Of a stretch of DNA of 7,356 nt, positions 1 through 4,862 are shown one piece after another. The translations under genes and the position numbers were made by a program. Numbering within the stretch: position 1 is the first letter of the stretch; each line of letters begins with the position of its first letter. Origin of the DNA: an uncultured Tidjanibacter sp. (GTDB taxonomy: Bacteria; Bacteroidota; Bacteroidia; Bacteroidales; Rikenellaceae); the NCBI GenBank assembly GCA_934663885.1, contig CAKUKW010000102.1, positions 1 through 7,356 on the forward strand, written 5' to 3'. The notes under the pieces are model-generated. The model had not been told where the DNA came from. It did no database searches and saw only the letters and a program-made list of their open reading frames with translations.

Positions 1-1445
1 GTGCTGTAGCATGCGGTAACAGTTCCGTTTATCATATCTCCGGCTATACCGCCTGCAGTCATGGCGGCAGTCACTTTTCCGCTATTGTAACTTGCCGTGA
101 TGAGGACGTCGCCTTCGACTATCCCGATTATACCGCCTATGCGCTGGTTTTCGTCATGGAAATCCCCGGAGACGTCCCCTGCGTTGATGCAACCTGTTAT
201 TTTAGCTTCCCCCCTTAGGTTACCGACTATACCGCCCACGGACTCCATACCCTTTACTGAGCCTTTGACGAGGCAGTTCTCTATCACGGCCGCGTCGCCG
301 GTAAAGCCGCAGATGCCGCCGATGATAGCTCTTCCCTTAATCTCGCCCTCAAAGACGCAATTTATGATATGGGCGCCGTAATTTTCGGCGCAGATTCCCC
401 CTACGTAAGTCGCACCGGATATTTTAGCGCCTGAAACCATGATATTCCGGAGTATGGCGGCCCGCACATAACCGAACAGCCCCGAGCTGTCTTCTTCGCT
501 TTCCAGTACCAGTCCGGTTATTTCGTATCCGTTACCGTCGTACGAACCCATGAAAGGCCTTTCATCGTCGCGCCAGAATCCTATTCCAGGCCAGAGTTTA
601 CCGTTGAGGTCTATATCGTTCATCTGGACGAATTCCTTATCCCAGAAATGCCTTCCTGTTGAGACCTGCACCGATAACCATGCCAGTTGCGTAGGGTCGT
701 ATATACGGAAAATGCCGTCTTCGTCGGGAAGAACCTCGGTCAATGACACCCCGTCCCATGGTTCGGGGCTGCGCAGCTCCTGTGTGGCAATGATGTTCAC
801 TGCGGTTGTACTGCCGGCTGTGATACTGATGTTGACATTGGGGCTTACATTGTACGTAGTGTTAGCCTTGGCTACCAGGGTAAATGTGCCCGCTTCGGTG
901 TCCTTGTCCACGGTAAGCCACTCCTGTCCAAGGCCCCTTGCCGGGTCGAGCGCCACATTCCATACGGATTCGTTGGTGGTGACCGTAAATGTCGCACCCG
1001 AGGCCGGCTCCATGCCGGGCAGAGCTATCGTTCCGTCCGCTGAAAAAGTCAGATTTGAAAGCGGAGGATCGATAGAAAGCCCCGATTCCGCAGCCAGTTG
1101 CTTTGCGGTTATCACTATAGCCGGCGCTTTTCCCGCCGTGATAATGAGCGCTACCGGCCCGGGGGCGGAGTGTAGGGTGTTGGGCGCAGCGGTGAGCCGC
1201 AATTCATTGCCGGAAGAGGAGGCGGTAAGCCATCCGTTGCCGTCGGCAGGATTTATCTTATAACCCCATTCCTGCTGATTGGTATCTACAATGATGAGCG
1301 GTTTCCCGCCGCTGCCGTCGGCCGCGAATACGATCTCCGAGGGGGCGTCAGTGCTCAGTACCGGGGTTTCGTCCCCCTTGCTGCAGGAAATTGCCATCAT
1401 GAGGCAAAGTGCCGCAACAGCTAATTTGAAAGTAAGTTTTCTCAT
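1..1445 (-). CDS. BACON/GLUG-repeat surface lipoprotein, N-terminal 481 residues (3' end outside window)
   Basis: My minus-strand translation is open from the ATG at 1445 to the left edge. Residues 1-20 form a lipoprotein signal peptide with lipobox A-I-S-C; Cys21 would be lipidated and is followed by SKGDE, an acidic start often linked to surface export in Bacteroidota. Two BACON-type beta-sandwich domains follow, at about 29-117 and 123-222. Each has a WLT motif (W72, W176) and ends in a strand reading ITAKQ or IIATQ. Residues 235-320 lead into a GSYDGNGYEITGL segment, typical of the lead-in to GLUG repeats. From about 321 there are at least five repeats of roughly 23 residues with a [VIA]GGI[CVIA]G-like core and a Cys/Tyr turn. 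BACON domains are usually credited with carbohydrate or mucin binding, while GLUG regions occur in surface adhesins. Exact ligand and full length are unknown. The family call is firm; the function is inferred. Confidence 0.9.
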   Translation of the reverse strand, partial: MRKLTFKLAVAALCLMMAISCSKGDETPVLSTDAPSEIVFAADGSGGKPLIIVDTNQQEWGYKINPADGNGWLTASSSGNELRLTAAPNTLHSAPGPVALIITAGKAPAIVITAKQLAAESGLSIDPPLSNLTFSADGTIALPGMEPASGATFTVTTNESVWNVALDPARGLGQEWLTVDKDTEAGTFTLVAKANTTYNVSPNVNISITAGSTTAVNIIATQELRSPEPWDGVSLTEVLPDEDGIFRIYDPTQLAWLSVQVSTGRHFWDKEFVQMNDIDLNGKLWPGIGFWRDDERPFMGSYDGNGYEITGLVLESEEDSSGLFGYVRAAILRNIMVSGAKISGATYVGGICAENYGAHIINCVFEGEIKGRAIIGGICGFTGDAAVIENCLVKGSVKGMESVGGIVGNLRGEAKITGCINAGDVSGDFHDENQRIGGIIGIVEGDVLITASYNSGKVTAAMTAGGIAGDMINGTVTACYS

Positions 1446-1446
1446 A

Positions 1447-1516
1447 TTTAGGTAAGATTAGTTTAATGTCGGTTTGGGCAGTCTACGGCCTGATCCGAAA
1501 TACAAGATTACCTAAA
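1447..1516. repeat. 9-base inverted repeat flanking the lipoprotein leader
   Basis: TTTAGGTAA at 1447-1455 and its exact reverse complement TTACCTAAA at 1508-1516 are separated by 52 bases. One arm ends just before the lipoprotein start codon and the other overlaps its putative -7 box. The heptamer AAGATTA also occurs beside each arm (1454-1460 and 1504-1510). The repeat could be a split operator or could close the mRNA leader into a stem. A 9-base match at this distance could also be chance. Confidence 0.4.
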
Positions 1517-1531
1517 GAATACGAGGAAAAT
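1503..1531 (-). promoter_or_regulatory. Possible promoter of the BACON/GLUG lipoprotein gene
   Basis: On the minus strand, TAATCTTG (1510-1503) matches the Bacteroidota -7 consensus TAnnTTTG at five of six fixed bases and lies about 58 bases before the lipoprotein ATG. The T-rich stretch near 1526-1531 could serve as the -33 element, but its spacing is about 15-16 bases, short of the usual 19-21. The -7 box overlaps one arm of a 9-base inverted repeat. This is a weak call. Confidence 0.3.
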
Positions 1532-1602
1532 TTATCACTATCGAAAAAAATGAGGCCCTGCCGTGGAAAAATTAATCCGATGTAAGGATGAAGCAGGTTA
1601 CT

Positions 1603-2190
1603 TTATTTTTCGGTATCCTTATAGAGCAACTGCTTTTTCAGGCTGCTCAGATATGACTGGGTTATTCCCAGGTAGGAAGCGATAATGCCCTGGGAAACCT
1701 TTTCCATCAATATCGGCCTGTCTTTTATAAGGCCTATGAAGCGCTCCTTGGCACTGCCGCTGATGACGGATAGCCTTCTTTCATAGGTGTAAAGCTGTAT
1801 CATCGAGATGCTGAGGATCCACTGCGCGAATTCGGGAGAGCTTTCGATCAGGTCGTCGAACTCTTTCTTGGATATCTTCATGAGCGTCGAGTCGGTGCAC
1901 GCCTCGAGCTGCATGAAAGCGGGATACCTCATATAATAGGAGTGCCATGACAGGAGCATCGTTCCCGGTAGGGCGAAGGCGTGGGTCCTTTCGTTCTCTC
2001 CCTCGTGATAAAGCATCCTGACTATACCTTCTTTAAGTATGTAGACATTCGTATCGAGTTTTCCGTACGGTATAAGAGCTTCTTTATTTTTCAGGCGTAC
2101 TTCCGTCATCTTGCTGAGGAAAAGATCCATGACTGCCTCACTCGGCCGGTAATGCGATTCTTCGGATAGGAGTTTTTTTAGATTTTCCAT
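1603..2190 (-). CDS. Crp/Fnr-family transcriptional regulator
   Basis: This 195-residue protein has the usual architecture and near-usual length of Bacteroidota Crp/Fnr regulators. An N-terminal cyclic-nucleotide-binding-like beta-barrel spans about residues 20-115 (LDTNVYILKEGIVRMLY, then FALPGTML). A long dimerisation helix covers about 117-148, with ERRL near 137-140. A C-terminal helix-turn-helix lies at about 166-187 (SQGIIASYLGITQSYLSSL). I see no canonical cAMP-binding signature and no Fnr-type cysteine cluster, so the ligand is unknown. The stop at 1603 is followed after 157 bases by the lipoprotein gene on the same strand, so it could regulate that gene, but nothing demonstrates this. 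No Shine-Dalgarno precedes the ATG at 2190. M21 is a possible alternative start, but it would cut into the barrel. Confidence 0.9.
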   Translation of the reverse strand: MENLKKLLSEESHYRPSEAVMDLFLSKMTEVRLKNKEALIPYGKLDTNVYILKEGIVRMLYHEGENERTHAFALPGTMLLSWHSYYMRYPAFMQLEACTDSTLMKISKKEFDDLIESSPEFAQWILSISMIQLYTYERRLSVISGSAKERFIGLIKDRPILMEKVSQGIIASYLGITQSYLSSLKKQLLYKDTEK

Positions 2191-2201
2191 GTGTGAAATG
2201 A

Positions 2202-2236
2202 CAAAATTAGGTCGTGATGTGTAAAATTACGAAAAA
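2202..2236 (-). promoter_or_regulatory. Putative promoter of the Crp/Fnr regulator gene
   Basis: On minus, TAATTTTG (2209-2202) fits the Bacteroidota -7 box TAnnTTTG exactly. A T-run ending in TTTC (2236-2231) lies about 21 bases upstream, where TTTG is expected. Transcription would begin near 2195, leaving a leader of only about five bases before the ATG at 2190. Two imperfect copies of ATGTG(A)TAAAA (from 2217 and from 2237) flank the -33 region and could be a regulator site. Confidence 0.45.
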
Positions 2237-2331
2237 ATGTGATAAAAAGAAACGATTGCCGCCGGAGGCATATTGCCTCTGATTGCTCTATTCCGGTACT
2301 GCCTGGCGACGGATGACGATTGTGGACAATT

Positions 2332-2359
2332 AAAAAACCGCCTTATGAGTTGTGAGGCG
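2332..2359 (-). terminator. Rho-independent terminator after the SRAP gene stub
   Basis: Read on minus, CGCCT (2359-2355) pairs with AGGCG (2343-2339) around an 11-base loop, and the stem is followed by GTTTTTTAATT. The stem begins immediately after a TAG (2362-2360). That TAG is probably the original stop codon of the SRAP gene, now out of frame with the stub. Confidence 0.6.
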
Positions 2360-2372
2360 CTATTCCTTCTCA

Positions 2373-2465
2373 CTATCTATAGGGGGGCTCGATAATATCC
2401 ACCTTCTTGCCGTAACGAGCGGCAAGCTCCTTTGTTTTGGCGGACATGGGAGTATAGAAACACAT
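2373..2465 (-). pseudogene. SRAP/HMCES (YedK-like) gene stub: N-terminal 30 codons only
   Basis: From the ATG at 2465 the frame reads MCFYTPMSAKTKELAARYGK, then KVDIIEPPYR and a stop. SRAP proteins crosslink to abasic sites in single-stranded DNA through the invariant Cys2, which is present here; MCFYTP followed by an amphipathic helix resembles the Bacteroidota SRAP N-terminus. A full SRAP protein has roughly 200 or more residues, so nearly everything, including the C-terminal catalytic His, is gone. After IIE the frame enters a run of six C and stops. With one C fewer it would read PPIDSEKE and stop at the TAG (2362-2360) abutting the terminator. I infer an internal deletion joining the 5' end to the last codons. 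The family call rests on a short segment. The stub has no crosslinking pocket, so it is presumably non-functional. Confidence 0.65.
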
Positions 2466-2494
2466 TGCACTTTCCTGAAAATATATCCAAAATA

Positions 2495-2529
2495 ACACAA
2501 ATTAATGCTTTTGGTTTAAAAATTTGTGT
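2495..2529. repeat. 9-base inverted repeat upstream of the SRAP stub
   Basis: ACACAAATT (2495-2503) and AATTTGTGT (2521-2529) are perfect reverse complements with a 17-base AT-rich spacer. They lie 30-64 bases upstream of the SRAP stub ATG, in the usual promoter or operator zone for that gene. The region may be a relic operator. I recognise no known regulator motif. Confidence 0.45.
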
Positions 2530-2530
2530 A

Positions 2531-2741
2531 TGAAGCAAAAAAATAAGATGTCAAAAAACTTACATTCAAAATAGAAAGACAGATTACTCTGTTGTCAGGT
2601 TAAAATGGAGCGGTACAGTTTCCATGAATGAGAACGTTAAACAAGGGTGTAAAGGATGGAGAAGAATGAAATATTAGTATTCAATGCGGCGATGCGTTCT
2701 CAAACCCGTTTTTAAGAGAAAATTACCATAAGGGTGGGACA
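2531..2741. other. Non-coding stretch, nothing recognisable
   Basis: This AT-rich stretch lies between the SRAP stub control region and the stop codon of the phosphotransferase gene. It would hold the 3' end and terminator of that gene, but I see no convincing hairpin with a T-run on minus. No reading frame gave a recognisable protein. With the flanking repeats and the SRAP stub, the 551 bases from 2191 to 2741 carry no intact gene. Confidence 0.5.
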
Positions 2742-3557
2742 TCATTTTGGTATTTCTGCTAACGCCTTTTCCAAAATAGAAATGCGGAGGTCTGCGCCTC
2801 CCATTCCATCATTCAATAGCCAGACGGCTGACAATGCGGACCATGCGGAAGTCCATCGTAGCAGGCGGTCCTTGGGTATACCGCTAAGGGAACTGATAAT
2901 TTCGATTCTTTTCGTGAAACGTCCATTGGCCAAGGCTACCGTCTCTGAAGGATTGCACAGGATATTTACATAATCGAATGCCCTATCTCCAAACAGTCCC
3001 TTTGGGTCTATGACCAGCCAGCCCCTTTCAGCAGAATGAAGTATGTTTCCATGATGTATGTCCCCGTGCAGGACGGTGGATTCGACCTGATTATTCAACA
3101 ATTCCCGCGCTACGGATGCCGCCTTACTAAAAGTATCCCCGAATTTACCAGCGAAAATAAACAGGTCGGAAAACCATACGTCAAGGGCTACCAGTTCCGG
3201 GGGCTCTCCGTTGCAGTAAGCGTGCAGCGAAGCCGTCACGTCGCAGATAATTTCCGTTGCTTCATCGTCACGGCCTTCCATTGACAATGATTTAAGGGAC
3301 ACGTCGCCTTTGATATCTTCCATCAGAACGGCATTATCATCCATTTTATAAACTTGTGCGGCGTGGCATCCGTCCCACCAATTCAATAGCCTGCTACCCC
3401 GTTTCTCCTCGGCACAATAAGGCACTTTCAGTATCCCCTCTTTACCATTGTATAAAACTGGTTGAATATAACTTGATCCCGTAGAAAATCCCCTCCCGGC
3501 GGATGAAAGTCCCCAGCGCTGCATTATTTTACGAACATATTCCTGAGTAGTTTTCAT
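2742..3557 (-). CDS. Aminoglycoside phosphotransferase, APH(6)/hydroxyurea kinase type
   Basis: This 271-residue protein belongs to the APH fold, in the APH(6)/'hur' subgroup that includes streptomycin 6-kinases. An N-lobe Lys lies in ILKVP (K44) and a hinge-like VLMED at about 78-81. The catalytic loop LHGDIHHGN places the base at D166 and the metal ligand at N171. The following VIDPKG (D184) is the second metal-binding Asp; DPKG plus FDYVNIL is characteristic of this subgroup. ATP-dependent phosphorylation of an aminoglycoside in the cytoplasm is the family activity; actual substrate and resistance are not proven. I chose the ATG at 3557 because MKTTQEY gives the usual family length. An in-frame ATG at 3647 would add 30 residues translated from within the LigD remnant. 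All expected catalytic residues are present, so the gene looks functional. Confidence 0.85.
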   Translation of the reverse strand: MKTTQEYVRKIMQRWGLSSAGRGFSTGSSYIQPVLYNGKEGILKVPYCAEEKRGSRLLNWWDGCHAAQVYKMDDNAVLMEDIKGDVSLKSLSMEGRDDEATEIICDVTASLHAYCNGEPPELVALDVWFSDLFIFAGKFGDTFSKAASVARELLNNQVESTVLHGDIHHGNILHSAERGWLVIDPKGLFGDRAFDYVNILCNPSETVALANGRFTKRIEIISSLSGIPKDRLLRWTSAWSALSAVWLLNDGMGGADLRISILEKALAEIPK

Positions 3558-3576
3558 AGATGAATAAATAACGTAT

Positions 3577-3834
3577 TCAGGATAAAGATAAAAAAAATGA
3601 CGGAATATCAGCCGCGTTATATTCGTTGTGAATAGCATTACCATCATCCTTTTTCAGGAGCAGCCAGTTCTTATCTTTCTGGCCGTCCATAGAAGTTCGC
3701 ACAAGGGTAAACCGCCCTTTCAGCTTGCTGACATGCAGTTTGAACTCCAATACGCCGTAGTCGATTGCCGCCACGATATCACTGTATTTTTCGATGTAGG
3801 TGTAGGTGCCGCGCCGACTTCTATCTTTATTATT
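3577..3834 (-). pseudogene. LigD-type 3'-phosphoesterase domain remnant (C-terminal part)
   Basis: The minus frame reads GTYTYIEKYSDIVAAIDYGV, then LEFKLHVSKLKGRFTLVRTS, then MDGQKDKNWLLLKKDDGNAI, and stops at 3577. The pattern LxFxLHxxKLKGxFxLVR, a short loop, then WLLxKxxD is the second half of the LigD N-terminal phosphoesterase (PE) domain. In LigD or stand-alone PE proteins it trims 3' ends during non-homologous end joining. The first half, with the IPEGxYG motif and N-terminal His/Asp metal ligands, is missing: stops lie in this frame at 3846-3851 and 3873-3875, and no other minus frame to 3960 continues it. A GTG at 3774 could start a 65-residue product lacking the active-site half. 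The remnant ends 19 bases before the phosphotransferase start, an operon-like spacing. The family match is good; decay rather than a frameshifting error is inferred. Confidence 0.65.
3583..3590 (-). promoter_or_regulatory. Possible -7 box of the phosphotransferase gene
   Basis: On minus, TATCTTTA (3590-3583) differs from TAnnTTTG only at the last base and lies about 26 bases before the ATG at 3557. No TTTG is seen at the expected -33 distance. The box falls inside the last codons of the LigD remnant, so the kinase may use a promoter made from that gene's tail. Confidence 0.3.
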
Positions 3835-3944
3835 CAGACGGCAGAGCTATTAATGCAGAGAGAGGCGCTCCCCCTATAATAAAATTCTCCACGAATATGC
3901 TTTCCAAACGAAAATTTGCGAAAAGTGCAATTATCACTATTATG

Positions 3945-3960
3945 ATAGGATACTTCCTAT
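3945..3960. repeat. Short perfect hairpin overlapping a small ORF start
   Basis: ATAGGA (3945-3950) and TCCTAT (3955-3960) are perfect complements around a TACT loop. The second arm contains the first two bases of the ATG at 3959. In plus-strand RNA this would partly bury that start codon. Confidence 0.4.
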
Positions 3961-4015
3961 GAAATGTGGTAATTGTGGTTATTTATGGTATCCGGAAAAA
4001 ATTGACAAACTATGA
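3959..4015 (+). CDS. Possible 18-residue Cys-containing small protein
   Basis: The ORF ATG-AAA-TGT-GGT begins at 3959 and encodes MKCGNCGYLWYPEKIDKL before a TGA. The C-x-x-C-G-Y-x-[YW]-x-P-E-K pattern resembles the first metal-binding knuckle of rubredoxin or a zinc ribbon, but the second CxxC pair is absent, so no complete metal site can form. It is followed by a good plus-strand terminator at 4032-4049 and there is no other plus-strand gene before it. It could be a real small protein, the tail of a lost rubredoxin-like gene, or part of a small RNA. No Shine-Dalgarno or convincing promoter is seen. Confidence 0.25.
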   Translation: MKCGNCGYLWYPEKIDKL

Positions 4016-4031
4016 CATGGAATCATTTTAT

Positions 4032-4058
4032 AGCCCCCTCGGGGCTTTTGTGTGTTTT
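4032..4058 (+). terminator. Rho-independent terminator with no normal-sized upstream gene
   Basis: AGCCCC (4032-4037) pairs with GGGGCT (4041-4046) around a CTC loop, and the run TTTTGTGTGTTTT follows. The T-rich tail is only on the plus side, so it terminates plus-strand transcription. No plus-strand gene of ordinary size lies upstream within the window. Confidence 0.65.
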
Positions 4059-4121
4059 AAGATTTACATAATATATCATTTCGCACATACTCCATCTGCA
4101 GCTCTGATATCCATGGAAAAT

Positions 4122-4153
4122 AAAAAAACGCTATAAGTTAAATACTTAGAGCG
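4122..4153 (-). terminator. Terminator of tRNA-Leu
   Basis: Read on minus, CGCT-ct-AAGT pairs with ACTT-at-AGCG around an ATTTA loop, with one 2x2 internal mismatch, and is followed by seven T (4128-4122). It begins nine bases after the mature tRNA 3' end. Confidence 0.65.
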
Positions 4154-4161
4154 CTTATCTG

Positions 4162-4247
4162 TACTCGGAGCGGGAATCGAACCCGCACGGGCATTACTGC
4201 CCACAGGATTTTAAGTCCGGCGTGTCTACCTATTCCACCATCCGAGC
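4162..4247 (-). tRNA. tRNA-Leu (anticodon TAA)
   Basis: The 86-base cloverleaf has acceptor arms GCTCGGA (4247-4241) and TCCGAGT (4169-4163), with a G-T pair at 1:72 and discriminator A (4162). The D-arm contains GGTAGACACG, and the anticodon loop CTTAAAA gives TAA for UUA codons. A long class II variable arm (GGGC-AGTAAT-GCCC) is typical of tRNA-Leu. The T-arm is GCGGG-TTCGATT-CCCGC. The 3' CCA is not encoded. It is a single-gene unit with its own promoter and terminator. Confidence 0.95.
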
Positions 4248-4259
4248 CCTTGCGAGGTG

Positions 4260-4287
4260 CAAATATAAGATTTTTTGGTTAAAAAAA
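4260..4287 (-). promoter_or_regulatory. Promoter of tRNA-Leu
   Basis: TATATTTG on minus (4267-4260) is a perfect TAnnTTTG -7 box, 12 bases before the mature tRNA 5' end. A T-run (4287-4281) lies at about the -33 distance of 19 bases. A start near 4253 would leave a very short 5' leader. Confidence 0.6.
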
Positions 4288-4331
4288 CCGCGGTCTTTAT
4301 TGCTTACGAAATTTTAACCGAATATTTGGTT
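4277..4331. repeat. Inverted repeats between the divergent tRNA-Leu and DUF937-like genes
   Basis: GGTTAAAA (4277-4284) and TTTTAACC (4312-4319) are perfect reverse complements with a 27-base spacer. Overlapping the second arm, AACCGAATATTTGGTT (4316-4331) is a palindrome except for one mismatched pair (14 of 16 bases symmetric). The first arm overlaps the -33 zone of the tRNA promoter and the palindrome lies 45-60 bases before the next ATG, a position that suits an operator. Confidence 0.4.
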
Positions 4332-4375
4332 GGAAATTTGTATATACTCTTTACAAATACTGAAAATGAAATCTT

Positions 4376-4840
4376 ATGCTGGAAAAAATCATGTCACTGG
4401 TCAAGGGCCAGGTTGCGGATACGGTCGCGGGAGTGGCCGGAATTCCCGAAGAAAAAAAGGAACAGGCGGTGGAAACTACCGCATCGACTATCGTGGAGTC
4501 GGTAAAAAAATACGCAACACCTGAGAATATCGAGAAAATGATGTCTATGCTGAATTCTGGCGGTAATGCCGAAAGCGTTATCGGGAAAAGTGAAATGGCT
4601 CAGGGCGTAAGTTCCAATGTCGTTACCAATCTCATCGAAAAGGTGGGCATCAAACCCGAAGTAGCGCAAAAAATATCTTCTATGGTTATTCCCGCAATCA
4701 TTTCGCTTTTCAGGAACAAAGTGAATGATGAAAATGAGCCCGGTTTCAATGTAGGGTCCCTGCTGGGCTCCCTTACCGGAAATAAAACCCAGGGCGGTAT
4801 TATGGATATGGTCGGGGGACTGTTTGGTAAGAAAGGCTGA
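4376..4840 (+). CDS. Uncharacterised DUF937/YidB-like protein
   Basis: This 154-residue protein has no signal peptide or clear membrane segment. It is mostly helical: residues 1-65 are charged helices (KGQVADTVAGVAGIPEEKKE), followed by an NSGGNAESVIGKSEMAQG turn and a second helical part (VVTNLIEKVGIKPEVAQKIS, then MVIPAIISLFRNK). The Gly-rich end, GSLLGSLTGN to GGIMDMVGGLFGKKG, recalls the C-termini of DUF937/YidB-type proteins. I do not know its function, and the family link is a resemblance, not a firm call. The ATG at 4376 is the first in frame that gives a sensible helix start; no Shine-Dalgarno precedes it. It ends 22 bases before the oxidoreductase ATG, so the two are probably co-transcribed. 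A TTTG (4325-4328) followed by TACTCTTT (4345-4352) is at best a poor promoter match. Confidence 0.7.
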   Translation: MLEKIMSLVKGQVADTVAGVAGIPEEKKEQAVETTASTIVESVKKYATPENIEKMMSMLNSGGNAESVIGKSEMAQGVSSNVVTNLIEKVGIKPEVAQKISSMVIPAIISLFRNKVNDENEPGFNVGSLLGSLTGNKTQGGIMDMVGGLFGKKG

Positions 4841-4862
4841 TCACTTAAAACAGGCGGATATT

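Noticed and set aside
550..1263. A 237-codon plus-strand open frame and a 94-codon one at 97-381
   Set aside because: Both lie antisense to the lipoprotein gene, whose minus frame reads as recognisable BACON and GLUG sequence throughout. The plus frames look like low-complexity shadows.
1565..1590. Possible terminator after the Crp/Fnr gene (ATCC / GGAT with a following T-rich stretch, minus)
   Set aside because: The stem has only four pairs and a seven-base loop, too weak to call.
2264..2280. GAGGC-ATATT-GCCTC hairpin as a terminator
   Set aside because: No T-run follows on plus, and on minus the T-rich stretch is about 15 bases away from the stem.
2550..2677. Plus-strand frame ending VSMNENVKQGCKGWRRMKY, possibly a transposase relic
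   Set aside because: I could not match it to any family, it has no inverted-repeat context, and such short open frames are expected by chance.
4162..4247. tRNA-Leu as an integration site for a mobile element carrying the kinase region
   Set aside because: I found no second copy of the tRNA 3' end and no integrase gene in the window, so there is no evidence of an attachment-site pair.
4394..4669. Minus-strand 91-codon frame inside the DUF937-like gene
   Set aside because: It is a shadow of the plus-strand coding frame, which has a consistent helical protein and operon spacing.
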